From positions 60,423,102 to 60,487,101 of the forward strand of contig OX578285.1 of NCBI GenBank assembly GCA_951217055.1: a stretch of DNA of 64,000 nucleotides. Direction: 5' to 3'. The notes beneath the pieces are model-generated. The model had not been told where the DNA came from. It did not search any database and saw only the letters and a list, made by a program, of their open reading frames with translations. The translations under genes were made by a program, and so were the position numbers. Below are positions 1-12,269 of the stretch, piece after piece. This stretch comes from Gerris lacustris (Eukaryota > Arthropoda > Insecta > Hemiptera > Gerridae). Position 1 is the stretch's first letter. Every line of letters starts with the position of its first letter.

Positions 1-503
1 TATTCGAATCGAACGTTATTAATAAGTAGCGGATTTTCGATACTTTGGAACGGTTAAATAACGGTTTCATTATTTAAGCAGTCATTAAGATATAGTTGAG
101 ATGAAAAACTTGAGATGAAATTTAGTTTGGATTTGTATCTATGATGTAGATTGAGATTAAAAAATATAAATTAGAAGCTAACAAGCTAATTATATATAAA
201 TAATCTACAAAACTCACTTATTCCTCGGTCTATATTTAAAATATTGCGTTTTTAGCCATATGGTTTTACTAAATGCACAGAGAAAGCTCATAAGTTCTGA
301 TGCATTTTTTTACAAGTTGTTAAAACTTAAATCCCGAAAAAGATTGTTCAAATCGTTCATATTATGAGCCATCAACTTGTGAGTTATCACTAAAGTGGAT
401 TCAAAATGTTAAGAATTACTATATCTCTGACGTCGAGGTCTTCAGAGATAGTGATTTGATAATACTAAGCGTAAGCTCATGAAACATATGAGTTTAGATT
501 AAG

Positions 504-690
504 CGAATCTTCTGCATAAAAGTATTGTGTAAGTGAATCTTCTGCATAAAAGTATTGTGTAATGTGAATCTTCTGCATAAAAGTATTGTGTAAAGTGAAT
601 CTTCTGCATAAAAGTATTGTGTAAGTGAATCTTCTGCATAAAAGTAATGTGTAAGTGAATCATCTGCATAAACGTATTGTGTAATAGTGA
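504..690. repeat. 30-31 bp minisatellite, six units
   Basis: Units beginning GAATCTTCTGCATAAAAGTA start at about 504, 535, 566, 597, 627 and 657. The period alternates between 30 and 31 bp. Minus-strand translation gives a repetitive Phe-Met-Gln-Lys-Ile-His pattern that reflects the repeat and not a gene. The last unit is degenerate (CATCTGCATAAACG). Confidence 0.9.
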
Positions 691-1852
691 GATAAAAGAG
701 AAAAAAAACTCAAAAACTTTACACATAAACCAAGCTATTCACTATTTTTCATTTCTTTACTTATAAAATTATTTTTTATTTTTTTTTTTTTAATTTATAA
801 TATTAATTATATTATTCTTAAAAGACCTCAATATCTAAATCAGCTTTCGCCAAAGTTATTTTACAGCTATAACTTTTATATCCGACCTCATAAAATATTA
901 TTCATTGTAAATTTTATTTAAATTTTTAAAAATCGGTTTGAAGTGTAAGAATCTCAAGGAGGAATTATTAGACGCGATCTTCGTAGCATTGTGAAAATAT
1001 TCTGTTTTAATTAGTAATAATTTTTTATTGTGGCTTTAAAGAAAAGCAATTTAAAACAGCCTGACCCGGTTTTTTAGGGTTAGGCTGCAAACAGAAATCA
1101 TCTGCTATGCCTGTCGTTGAAAACTAGGGTGAGGGTAGAAGTTTTTATGGTCTCCCTCGTAACCTACAGCATCTGATATATGCTATACCCGACGATATCT
1201 ACCTTCCTGATCAATAATTCCTTTTCCCAAACCAATCCACTAGAAAGGTTGTAGTAAAGGTATAAGGCCACTTTTTGTGAACTCTTTTCAACATGGAAGT
1301 TTGAAGTCGTTGAGCTTCCAAGAAACCTGCTAGAGACTACTTTAGTCTTCGAACCTACTGATTACGGTTCTTTTTTTCCCCTTTTTACCCCAACGTGCGA
1401 AGCAATCTAGCCTAGAACGCAAACTTCCTATCACGCAAGGACTTTCAGTTCTTGCGTGATTCTTCTAGAATTAGGCAAACTTAAACTGTGTCGGGCTAAT
1501 CTGACTTAATTTACGACCCGACGATGTGAAAAATCAGTGGCAGAAACATAAGAAAAAGTTTTTGTTATTACCTTGTGATTTTTATTGTAATCTTAATTAA
1601 TACCAATTACTGTTTGACTTATGAGTGTTCCCGACGATTCATCAGCAAATAAATAATGCGATCGGATGATACTTAAAACATTCGCAACAAAACTCTTTGG
1701 TATCCTTTCTGTTAGAGGTAACCATTGAGAGACCAGTCAGGCATCGAATATGGTTTTATTTAAATTATTTTATTTCGATCGTACAAAGGAAACTATATCT
1801 GCAATTGGTTTTAAAGCCATTGAGAGTGATCTCTATAAAATGTTGCTAAATA
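691..1852. other. Unassigned AT-rich sequence with one hairpin
   Basis: No gene recognised. The stretch 1050-1530 is less AT-rich and contains a hairpin with a perfect 10-bp stem (ATCACGCAAG / CTTGCGTGAT) at 1430-1460. It also holds a looser inverted pair (GTCGGG.. / ..CCCGAC) at about 1491-1523. It may be an old repeat. Confidence 0.4.
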
Positions 1853-2069
1853 GGTACTTCTTTAGACTGTTACTCCCCTATGTTTTTTAGAATATAAATG
1901 ACTTTGAATAGATTAGAAGACAAAGGGATGTTTAGTCCAATGTATTTTGGGACAAAGGAATACCACCACTTATAAAGGGATTAACAAACAAAAGAAGAAC
2001 ATTCCATACACCTTCTTTAAATTGTTACTCCCCTCTGATTTTTTGGGAGTAACAATCTAATGAAGTGCC
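1853..2069. mobile_element. hAT-like MITE, copy 1 (217 bp)
   Basis: The ends are inverted repeats (GGTACTTCTTTAGACTGTTA at the left, mirrored at the right as TAACAATCTAATGAAGTGCC). The flanking 8 bp match at 7 of 8 positions (GCTAAATA / ACTAAATA). A second copy lies at 15737-15969. The 8-bp target duplication suggests the hAT superfamily. No coding capacity. Confidence 0.8.
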
Positions 2070-2681
2070 ACTAAATATATCTTAGACAAATATGTGTCAG
2101 GATCTCTTTGGGGATATCTTAGGCTAAGATGAACTGCACGAATGTTTCAGCTGAGTTTTTTTCATTTTCTTTTTCAAGCTTTAATAAATCAGAAGATATA
2201 GAGGTATTCGAACGATTTATTACGCTCTAGCAGGAGTAGCGTGTGCATCAAAATAACAATTCCTTGCTTAAAATTATATTTATTTTATACATAAAAAGTT
2301 TAAAATCAATATCAATTCACTTTTAAAGTCTAATCAATGTCAATTCATTTATTTTTCTTCATGTCATCTTATAAGAATTAAAGAAGGAGGGTGGTTTGTC
2401 AGGTAAAAATGGTGAGAACCAAACAGCGGATTCGTGGGTTTTTCTAGACTAGCACTTTACTAATTGAACTTAGCTAGAGAAATACTATTCCCTTAACAAT
2501 TAGGATTTTTATATTGTACAACAACTGAACTGTTGACAGCTCAGGTTTATAAATCCCAGGAGCCTTTGGTTAGACCCCCAGGGGCTGGTGTATTTTTATT
2601 TGCCTGTCTCTATTCTTCGTAAATTCTAATTCGATGATATTATTTACTTATTCTTTATTTATAAGTGCAAAGATGGCTGAA

Positions 2682-3484
2682 GAGGTGTAAAAAAAAAAAA
2701 AAATGTAGATTAACAATTCTTACGATAAGTTTCAACTTTAATTAAAAGTCATCTTCAGTCGTAGTACAACTTTTTCAATTAAAAAGTCATCCTTTAGTCG
2801 AAAAAAATTACAAATTCTGTCTCCATAAGAGAGAATCAAAATGGTTTAAATATAATAAATATTCTAAAATAATTAACAATACATGTAATAAGAATAACTA
2901 AACTGATGTAAAAATTAAATCAAGTAATACATTTACTTTATTTAATTTTTACATCAGTTTAGTAATTGTTATTACATGTATTGTTTATTATTTTTGAATA
3001 TTTATAATATTTAAACCACTCCGGCTCTCTCTAATGGAGACAAAATTTATAATTGTTTTCGACTAAAGGATGATTTTTTAATTGAAAAATCGGTCCGAGA
3101 CAACTCTGACAAACTTTCTCATATTCGAGTTCATAATTACTTAACCCAGTGCTTTCCATTTATTAATTTTCCAGTTATCGTAGGTACATTTAATTATTAC
3201 TAAACATTTTATTAAAATGTATCCTAAAAATAACTTCTCCTCGGCGGGAAATCGAACAGACAGACGATAGACGACAGACTGACATTTGATAAAAACCACT
3301 TTTTTTGACTAAGGGGACCTCAAAACGTGTAAATCCATCAAAATATCAAAATCGAATATTTGCACCATCACAATACTTTCTCTTTACAGGAGAAAGTTAA
3401 AAAGTTGTTCTACGACTGAAAATTACTTTTAATTAAATTTAAAACTTATCCTATGAATTATTGATCTACATTTTTTGACACCTC
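2682..3484. mobile_element. Long foldback element with an inserted repeat
   Basis: Ends GAGGTGT.. and ..ACACCTC are mirrored. Subterminal blocks also pair: AGTCGTAGTACAACTTTTT at about 2758 with AAAAAGTTGTTCTACGACTG at about 3400. An inner palindrome folds around position 2933, with arms of roughly 150 bp (the ACTAAACTGATGTAAAAATT block and its mirror). A fragment of another repeat family (3086-3397) interrupts the right arm. No protein coding. Confidence 0.7.
3086..3397 (-). repeat. Hairpin-headed dispersed repeat, copy 1 (inserted)
   Basis: On the minus strand this starts ACTTTCTCCTGTAAAGAGAA, a small hairpin. It continues with TATTGTGATGG, a GAGGTCCCCTTAG block, the CCGAGGAGAAGTTATTTT block and a GTTGTCTCGGACCG end. 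The same blocks in the same order occur at 35678-36240 on the plus strand. It interrupts the right arm of the surrounding foldback. Confidence 0.75.
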
Positions 3485-5247
3485 ATCATCCATCTAGCCA
3501 CTTATATTCAGAATTACAAGGGTGTATCATATTCAATTATTATTCATAATTTAAGTTTTTTTTATCATTCTTTATTTGCAGCTTCTTAAGAATGTGTGGA
3601 ACAACGTTTTGATGGCAGTTATGGAATAATCTAGTTTTTATCAACTCCCACAACCTTCATATATTTTTTTTGGTTATAGGGCTTAATGTTAGAGCATTTA
3701 GTCATGACCTTTGTATTTCATATCTTTTGTCGTGATTCTTATCTTAATAAGTGGGCAAGTAGATAAAATCAGTGGTTTTCTCTAGCTGACACGCCATCTT
3801 TTTTAACTTTGGCTCTGTTCCTTCATTTACCACTCTGTTTCTCAGTTGCGCGTGTCCCAAATTTCCCTGGTTCCTTTACAAGCTCACTCTATCCTTACCC
3901 TTCTTCTTTCCATCTGCTGCTACCATAGATCAAGTTATTTCTTTATTCCCTTCCTTTATTTAGGTTGATTATTTAACTGGACCACCGAGCCCTTACAATT
4001 CATAACTTACCAAAGTCCTCCAATTTGAGATAAAATGTGTTGAGATACTATTGTCTCAATGCTTTTTCATGAAGTGGGAGAAAACCAGTATAGATTTGTT
4101 TATTTTATATAGCAGATGGATCTGAAGGTGCGAAATTATGAATCATTAATCCATTTTGATTACCATTTGGTCCGCTAGGAGCTCCCAGATAATTTCATAT
4201 CAAATTTAGAGCGGCGAAATATGGTACTAAATGAACACAAGTGAAAACCCGTCTACCTCCTACCATATTTTAACTTCCTGACACGAAATTTTAAAGCGTT
4301 ATATTTTTTATGTTTTTTGCGTGACGAAAATTTATTCTGTACCCCAGAGCTAAATATATAAAAAGTACCATCTCTGGTAATCGAACCTAGATTATAATAT
4401 TATATGTATCAAGAAGGGACACTGGAATTTCAAAATGAATAATTCCTAGAGATATTGAGTAACTAAATGCTATATTTTTTATATATATGTATATATGATA
4501 TATATATATATATTTTTTTTTTCAGGTGCAGAAGACGTTAGTTAGAGACACTGAATACATGAAAAAAATGGTTGGACATCCAACTTAGTAAGGTAATTTA
4601 ACGTAATTCTAATTTTAAATGCTTTTTATGCCATCGACAAAAAAAATTTCTTATCCCCTTAACACAGGATTACGTATTAAAATAAATGAATTTATAGATA
4701 TTAAACAAAATGAAATAATAAACACATGTATAAAATTATGTTAAGTAGAACATATTACGCATTTATAAAATTAATAAAAAAAAATTACATACGTGTTTTT
4801 TATAAGTTAAGTAAACCATTATATAAACGTAGGTAATGTAAAATATGACGATCATTTGACACAAATATTAGCTTAATCCTAGAGACGAGATTTAATTTCA
4901 AAAGTAATAACATATTCAATTCTCTTATTTGCCAAAAGCAAACATTGTAGACCCTTTTAAGCCATTTCAAAGTTAGGAGACCAAACATTGGAAGGTTATG
5001 TATTAATATTTTCACCTGATATTTGACGGTAAACATTAATAAGCGCTGTTTAACCATCCTTGTACAGATAAATTTCGTGAATTTAGTAAACAGGTTAGTA
5101 TGATATTTTTTATGGAAAATTAAAATATAACATTAAAAGTGAATTAATAAATAAATATAAAATACCTAAAAGATTTTAATAATTATGTCTTACTAGTAAT
5201 TTCAAACGTTCCTTGAATTTAGCATAAAATTAAATATATATTGACTT
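3485..5247. other. No gene recognised
   Basis: AT-rich sequence with a short (TA)n run near 4483-4513. A minus-strand open stretch of 85 codons at 4800-5057 has no recognisable family features. Confidence 0.5.
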
Positions 5248-7920
5248 TTTTTTTTTTTTAACTTTTATTGAATATTGAAACTATAGTTTTACATGTTATA
5301 GCAATAATGATAATTGATTGTATTAGCTTGATTTAAATTGACAGATATAAGACTCCTGTCCAGTGACAGACCTTAATGACTTTGCATATATTTTTTTTTT
5401 TTAAATTAACAAATGTAGTCTTTTATCATATTAGATCTCGAGGCCATTGCCGCTTCAAGCGCCTAGAAGGGTTGTCAGGAATGGTTTGGGATGGCAGGTT
5501 TTTGATAAGAGGATTTGTGTGGAGGGAGACTGAGTGGCGGAAGGATCTATAGCGGGAAATAGCTAGGTCTCGGACAAATGGGTCGATCAGGTCAGTATGT
5601 AGCATTTGGTTGGATACGTAGAAGGGTGCATTTACTATAGTTCTGAGGATCTTTGACTGTAAGGATTGGATGCGGTAGGAGTCGGAACGGGGGGTAGTCA
5701 CCCCCGGCAATGAACCTCGGTCCTAGGGATTGGAAGAAGGATCTAAAACCTTTTTGAGTTGCTGGTTTGCTTGGTGGACAATATATAGAGGAAGTTGAAA
5801 AATCAAAAGGTGAAGAAAGGAGGGTAATGGTTGAAGCTTGGATAGATTCTGTCGGAGAGGAAGGGTGAATTTAATGGGATAGGGAATTTATATTTTTTTC
5901 TTCTCTTTTTTCTTAATGGTGAACCCTATTTCAAATTGCTATATGATTGAAAACTATATATAGGTATATATTTTCTTAGGGTCTGGTTAGGGTTACAATG
6001 AATAAACTCCTCCTTTTCTTAAAAAACAGCTATATTTCGCCCTAACTAAGGGCTTCCTCAGGCTAAAACATTAAAAATTCAAAAACATATATTTTTTGGT
6101 TTTTTTATAAATACAATGGTGAAAAAATTTGATTTAATACAGTCTAACCAGACCCTAAGAAAATATATACCTATATATAGTTTTCAATCATATAGGGATA
6201 GGGAATTTTTTTATTAGAATCGCACTGCCCCCTTGTGCCGTGTTATTTGGATGATCTGTGTGTAGTGTAATCTCTGATATAGAAGTGTGATCGTGATGTG
6301 ATGTGTGTTTCTGTTATGAGGGCAATGTGGATGGATGATAAGGTACGAAGGACTGTTAGAAGAGGTTCTATGGCGGCTTTTAACTTTAAAAGAAAGGAAT
6401 TGAGGGTTGATTGGAGCGAGGTTGTAATATCTATGTGGGAGGAGGGAGGTGAAACATAGGTAGGTTGTTGTCTTTGTGAAGAGGGTTGAGCGGTACCTGA
6501 AGCAGCAGCGGCAGCATAACTGATGTTGGAGGATGGTTCATTGATGACTTTGTGGGATGAAGTTGAAGGTAGAGGTGGAAAAACTGTTGTTAAGCTGGCT
6601 TGAGGTTGAAGATTATCTCTTGGAACTGATGCATTTTTGAGGAGGATTTTTGATTGGATTTTAGAGAATGTAAAACCTTTTTGTGGACTTCGCAGCCTCG
6701 GTAATTCATCGGATGAGCGCCCCCACATAGCACACATGTTGCCGGTTGGGTTCAATCCAGTTTCTTGCATTTTGAGGTGGGGTGACTCCCGGAACATTTG
6801 ACACAACGAAAGCATGCAATTTAGCATAAAGTAAATTGCAGTACCTCTGGGTGTGTCCCAGGCTTTGGCAACGCTTGCATTGTACTACCTCTTGTTATTT
6901 ATGAGGTTCTTCTACCCTGACTTTACAATAATACAGTTCAGTGATGTTAAATATATTTTTATTTCAATTTTTTTAAGTTTTTGGTAGTTTTCATACTACG
7001 GAAAGTTAAATTTTAATTTAAATCAAATTATAATTATTATTAACTACGGGAAACAGACAGTGAAAAATACACTCCTGTGCCGGGATATATATATTTTTAT
7101 TATTCTGGTTCGGTTCTAAGTCCACAAAAAATAAAGGTAATTTAATTTTGGTTAGATGATGGTGTACATTGGTAACGTTCCTAGCGACGAACCCTATTTT
7201 AGACAGTTCTTCTTTTATAATTTCGGGAGACGTCGTTGGATGTAGGTGTCGAATATCCACTCTAATTGTCCTATCTTCTTTTAGTTGATACGAGTGGTCT
7301 TGAATGTTGAGCTGTTGTAAGTGTTGTCTCATTAACTTAAAACACTTTGAGGTTTTTGTTTGAACTAGGACATCTGTTGCCCTAGTTTTACACAGGAAAT
7401 TGTTGTGCCCAAGAATATTCCTGAGGCTTGTAATAAGGCCAGAAAAATCTGTTATGTCCCTTATAAATAAATATTGGTGGAGGTTTCACTGAGCTGGAAT
7501 CTTCCGCTTCCTGATCAGGTTGTAACATTCCAAAGGGGTTATTTGTGGCGAAGTTAGACTCACTAGGGTCGGCTATATTCCTAGGCATGTCTGTAGGACG
7601 GAGACTCGGGAGCGCTGAGGGCAAGGGGGGGCACGGGGATATCGGGTGAATTGTCGTTAGACATCGCGGACTGGGTGGATGAGTCGGAGTGGGTGGGGAG
7701 ATCCTGGGCAGGTCTCTTAGCCGTCCCCTCTACTGACGACTGGGAATCCGTAAAGTGAGTGAGAGACCGTGTTCTCTTTTTCATTTTTGTCATGTTTACG
7801 CTATTTCTATTTAGATGATAAAAGAGTTGTTTACCTTTCGAAGGCCGTTGTTTCTTGATTAGATTAGGGCGACCCACCGCACCTCGACCGGTCAACCTAC
7901 TCTATCAATACTACGCACTT
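5248..7920 (-). mobile_element. Jockey-type LINE, internally deleted, with ORF1 remnants
   Basis: Read on the minus strand from 7920 down, this is a non-LTR retrotransposon. ORF1 begins near 7895 and is broken by several frame changes. It carries the block typical of jockey nucleic-acid-binding proteins (HSYQLKEDRTIRVDIRHLHP then LPLFFVDLEPNQNNKNIYI, 7018-7332) and a zinc-knuckle region (VVQCKRCQSLGHTQRYCNL, about 6835-6897). ORF2 is reduced to an N-terminal endonuclease piece containing ALITETH, an inserted palindromic MITE, a second endonuclease piece ending LGPRFIAGGDY (about 5710-5880), and then an abrupt join to the RT C-terminal tail (SYRIQSLQSKILRTIV, 5426-5700). The tail ends in ..RLKRQWPRDLI. 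It is followed by a 3' UTR and an A-tract (T run at 5248-5262 on the plus strand). The element is inactive. Confidence 0.85.
5890..6194. mobile_element. Palindromic MITE inserted in the LINE endonuclease region
   Basis: A perfect 50-bp arm at 5941-5990 is mirrored at 6144-6193 (ATATGATTGAAAACTATATA and complement). The 14-bp sequence GGGATAGGGAATTT occurs on both sides of the block (5876-5889 and 6195-6208). That fits a target-site duplication or microhomology at insertion. The LINE endonuclease sequence resumes on either side. Confidence 0.75.
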
Positions 7921-8389
7921 GAAAACTAATTAATTTAAAAGAAAATAAAAACTCTACTAGAAAATGATTTGAAGAATGTACAGAAAAAATTAAAATAAAC
8001 ACACTGGAAAAAAATTTAAGAAAAGAGGTTTTAAAGAGGGAGCCGATATGCACGTGACGAGAGGTCAGAGAGCATAATGATGTTAAACATGAAATATTTT
8101 ATTGCCACATTATATTTGTTGTAAATGGTTGTTTATAATGTGTGGACTGTATAAGGAAAGTTAGATGTAACAAGTAATTCCAAATTAATTAAGTTTTTCT
8201 GTTTTCAGTCTCTGTAAACTATTTGGTGTGAGTTCAGTTTATGTTTTGCTTGAAGATATAACAGTGGTACAACCGAGACAAACATTTAAATTAGTTTGTT
8301 CGGATAATGACTTAAGATGGATTTATTTATTTTTCCAGGCTATATCGGAAAAGTAGGTTCTTTATTTTTATCTCATCCTGTTTTGCCTT
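7921..8389. other. No gene recognised
   Basis: AT-rich spacer between the LINE 5' end and the duplicated block. Nothing identifiable. Confidence 0.5.
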
Positions 8390-8391
8390 CC

Positions 8392-8830
8392 ACCCTTGTA
8401 GTCATGTATATTGCTTTTCTGTAAGGGCACAGCTTTCAAACCTATAGGTTACATCTGGGACGTAGGCATTCTTATATATTAGTATCACTGTTCGTTTGAA
8501 TATCTACATTCAAAACTTCTTCTTTGCTATAAACCTTCTACTTAGGAGGTTTACAAGAATAGTTTATAGGTTTGAATATTCTCTAAATAGATTTATAGCA
8601 GCTGCTGTCTTTGCAACTTCATTTCTTTATATTGCTTTTCTATAAGGGGCCAGTTTCCAGAACCCATAGCTCACGTCTGGCAAGTTGGTATTATAATATA
8701 TGAGCATGCTAATTCGTTAAAATATCTATATTCATTGAATTTATTTCCTGATTTGCTATAAACCATCTACTTACGAGGTTTACAAGAATAGTTTATAGGT
8801 TTGAATATGAATATCCTCTAAATAGATGTG
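8392..8830. repeat. Tandem pair of about 210-220 bp
   Basis: The first copy is about 8392-8590 and the second about 8617-8830. Both contain TATATTGCTTTTCT, GCTATAAACC, TACTTA(G/C)GAGGTTTACAAG and ATAGTTTATAGGTTTGAATAT in order. They lie downstream (minus strand) of an RT scrap, so they may be duplicated LINE tail sequence. Confidence 0.65.
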
Positions 8831-9110
8831 TTGCTGTCCTCGCAATTTTATTCTTCTGGTTGCCGTATGCACTGAGGTGTTTGAAACATTTCACATGTTA
8901 TAATGTTGTTTCAACTGTTATAGTTTTCGTCCTGCCAAATGTATTTATGTAGTTATTCATCACATATGTTCATACCACTTTTCTTTCATTGCTCAGCCCT
9001 AGTTATTTAACTTTCTTTGAAGCTTCACTGCTGATTCTGTACTAACATCCAAGTCGTTGGATGGTACTCTTAAATTTATTGGACTAAATTGTCAATCTCC
9101 AACCTTACTA

Positions 9111-9230
9111 TTAGTTCGAGCGCCTTCTACACGATTGTATGTTTTCGTTTATAATTAGAACAAAGATAAACGGGCTAATTATGTCTCCTTGTTTTAAATT
9201 CCTTAGATACCGAATGTCCTGTTCCGGTTA
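9111..9230 (-). pseudogene. LINE reverse-transcriptase fragment (QGD..SP motif)
   Basis: On the minus strand the sequence reads RNLKQGDIISPFIFVLIINE and then NIQSC. This is the RT palm block (LKQGD-x-x-SP-x-x-F) found in non-LTR retrotransposons. Only about 35-40 codons are recognisable before a stop near 9111-9113, with another stop upstream near 9230. It is clearly a fragment, and of a different LINE family from the Jockey copies in this window. Confidence 0.7.
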
Positions 9231-9240
9231 TTCATTGTAA

Positions 9241-9470
9241 AGGCCCCCATACACGATCAAACATTTTGCGCAAAATGATTTCGCAAACCTGATGTCGGGC
9301 AAATTTAGGCAATACACGTCAAACATCATGTTTGCGGAAACATCAAACAACCCCATACACGGTCAAAATGTTTGCGCAAACATGATGTTTGCGCAACACT
9401 GTGTACATAACTGGTTGTTCGAGAGTGTTAGTTCGATAAATCAAGTTTGTAAGTGTAGAGCTGGTGTTAG
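9241..9470. mobile_element. GTTTGCGCAAAC-type MITE, copy 1
   Basis: Begins GGCCCCCATACACGATCAAA and carries repeated GTTTGCGCAAAC-like palindromes, the block GATGTCGGGCAAATTTAGGC and a second CCCCATACACGGTCAAAATG. It shares these blocks with copies at 24915-25110, 25330-25446 and 25846-26010. A 71-codon open stretch inside it (9292-9507) comes from the repeat, not a gene. Confidence 0.7.
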
Positions 9471-10016
9471 TAAATGTTCAGCAGACTACTGGAATATGTT
9501 GGTTTAGTGTATCTATGTATGTACATTGTACATACATATAGAACAAAGTTTGAGCTTGTCTTTACGAGGTTTCCAGAAGTTCAATTCTGAACATAGAAAG
9601 CTGAAACCTTGGCACACTTATAATCTAAAAATGAGGGGATGGCGGCCATTTTGATTATTCAAAAAAAATTAGTGAAACATTGTATTCAAATGAAAATTAG
9701 TGCATATATCAATTAGAAAGTGAAAATAAATTTATTTAATTTTTGTGAAAATACTCCTCGATTAAAAATCGTGGGCCATTTTGAATTTGCGCAAAATCTT
9801 AGTAGCAAGTGTATTTCTATTACCCAATTCTTTATTTGAATTATTTATTTCACTAGCGAAACTGGGGGCTCGATTTTATTACTATAATGTAATGTTATAA
9901 GAAGCAAATTAGGATATATAAGTAATATAATAATATATTAAACATCCACAAACATTCTTATATACTATTATGTCTTGTACATATATTTATGTAGTAGTAG
10001 AAATCGATAATTTTGT
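9471..10016. other. No gene recognised
   Basis: AT-rich. Contains a short palindrome TATGTACATTGTACATACAT at about 9516-9536. Confidence 0.5.
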
Positions 10017-10018
10017 TT

Positions 10019-11080
10019 TTAACCCTTAATAACCTAGCGTTGCCATATGGCAACAGCAAAACCCCCTCCCTTTATTATTGTCTGGAGAGGTCCAAGTTGA
10101 TATTGAACTTTTTTAATGTGAATATTATGTCAAAAGAAGGACTAAATTGATTTTTCATCATTAGATTTATTTGTTTTGTGCAACACGTATGCGACAAGAC
10201 AGGTTTAAAAAATGGGTTATTCCAAATTTGTGACACGGAATGAATTTTTTTTTTTAATTAATTAATTAATTAAATAATTTTATTATTAGTAATGAAACTA
10301 TTAGAATAAAGAATGATTAAAAATATAAAATTATTGCAGTTTCACAAAATTTAATTTTTCTGCCCTAAATTGAGCGTCAATTTGAAAGTTGCCATATGGC
10401 AACGCTAGGACATTAGCCTTACAGTTTTTTTTCAAGTCTTAATTTTATTCAGTCATATTTATACACAAAGTTTTGATGTTTTTTTTGCCTAATGTTCAAC
10501 TTTTTTATCATTTTCTAAATATTTCTCATTTAGTCTCTAAATCTTGTAATTATTTTTGTTGAATAAGTATAATTAGTAACAAATAGTATTGGGCTTTTCC
10601 TTTATAAATATTATGTATATAATAATATCTATTTTTTTTTATTACAATTGAATAATACATATGTATTTTTAAAGGTAATAACAAAAACACATGGATAAAA
10701 CAAAAAATAAAGAAATAATTACATAATTTTAGAGATAAACAACATGATACATAATACAAATTAATAAAATTTTGAAAAAAAAAATTACATTTACTTTTTC
10801 GTTCTTTTAAATAAATTTAGCATTTTGTTAGTATTAATTGTACTTTTTTAACCTACAATTTATTTTACATACATTTTGTAAAAGAAATTATTAAAACATT
10901 TACTGAGAAAAAAACTGTAAGGCTAATGTCCTAGCGTTGCCATATGGCAACAGCCCAAATTTGGGGTAAGACATTTTTTTAAACATTTTTTACATATTAA
11001 GGGACATCTTAACAGGCAAAATCCCCAGAAAAAAACCAAACAATTTCCCAAAAAAATAATTCGGGCACTTAAGGGTTTTA
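10019..11080. mobile_element. Nested palindromic element with three GTTGCCATATGGCAAC motifs
   Basis: The outer ends TTAACCCTTAA (10019) and TTAAGGGTTTTAA (11069) are mirrored, but I could not confirm an exact TTAA duplication. The perfect 16-bp palindrome GTTGCCATATGGCAAC occurs at 10039-10054, 10388-10403 and 10936-10951. The last two sit at the ends of a 564-bp inner unit with about 45-bp inverted ends (CTAGGACATTAGCCTTACAG and its mirror). A 69-codon minus-strand open stretch inside is AT-driven noise. Confidence 0.65.
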
Positions 11081-11840
11081 AAAAAGTAGTTCACTGGTAC
11101 TGTAAGTAAACTCGTATTATTTATTGACATAATTCAGGGAAAAAACCCCGAGGGTTATTTTCTGCCTCTTTCTGTGTCATGTAGTTACTTAAAGGCGCCT
11201 TAACTCCGTTACTCAAAGAAATTGGGGTTATTTGAATATTTCAGATAGGTTGGCTCCAAGTTATGCCTCGTTCCAAGAAAAAAATAATCAAATCTTGTAA
11301 TTCTAAGGTGCAATTCTTAGGATAGTATTTTCTCACTTAAGAAAGAGTTAATGGTCAGAAAATAAATCCTATCTTTAAATATATGATCATAATTTGTTTG
11401 GCTCTGGCTTTAAAGATATTTATTTTCATATTAAGTACAAGCTTAAATTTATTTAATACACCTTTAAATAAATGTTTATAAAATAGTTATAAGTTGTAAA
11501 AAGTTATAAAAATGTCCTCCTAATTTTATAATTACAATAATACTCTGACTTATGTAAATTTGGAGTTACGTAACAGCCGACACTGCTGCTGAAAGTGGTC
11601 GGGGTGGTTTTTATAACATTTAAACCTCCCTTTTTAAGTGATAATATATCAAACTTGGATATGAAGATGCACGCGCAGCCTGTCAACAAAAATCTGTAAC
11701 TTTTTTTGTTGCGAAATAACAAAAAATGTTGATATATAGTGAGTAATATAATTATTACAACTTTAAAATTGATTTTTGATATATCCGTCAGGTTATGTGC
11801 TTATACAGGTTTATGAGTACGTCAAACAAGATTGACTTCC
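11081..11840. other. No gene recognised
   Basis: AT-rich spacer. A 72-codon minus-strand open stretch (11504-11722) shows no family features. Confidence 0.45.
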
Positions 11841-12245
11841 AATATTGTTTTCATTTTCGTTTTCGTACTGAAGTAACTTTTATTTGGCTTTATTTTCGGA
11901 CTACGTCTGTGAAAGGAGTTTTACAGCGTCTTATACTTCTATTTGGACTATTTTATTGTGTTTTGTTGTTCTTTTTGTATCATTCTAATACCTATTATAC
12001 GTTATTCTAATACAGAGTAATGACATTATTGTTTTCATTTTCGTACTGAAGTAACATTTATTAGACTTTATTTTCGGACTACGTCTGCGAATGGAGTTTT
12101 ACAGCGTCATATACTTCTATTTGGACTATTTTATTGTGTTTTGTTGTTCTTTAAAAAGAACACAAAATTGTATTATTCTAATACCTATTATACATTATTC
12201 TAATAGCAATGCCATTATTGTTTTCATTTTCGAACTGAAATAACT
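11840..12245. repeat. Tandem repeat of about 185-190 bp, two full units and a partial third
   Basis: ATTGTTTTCATTTTCG recurs near 11844, 12028 and 12217. Between them the units share TTATTTTCGGACTACGTCTG, GGAGTTTTACAGCGTC and TTGGACTATTTTATTGTG. Open reading across it is a by-product. Confidence 0.8.
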
Positions 12246-12269
12246 TTTATCGCTCTCCACTTATAAGTA

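Noticed and set aside
499..726. 75-residue open frame with repeated Phe-Met-Gln-Lys
   Set aside because: Translation of the 30-bp minisatellite.
1430..1460. Intrinsic terminator-like hairpin
   Set aside because: Perfect 10-bp stem, but in eukaryotic DNA with no associated gene and no T run.
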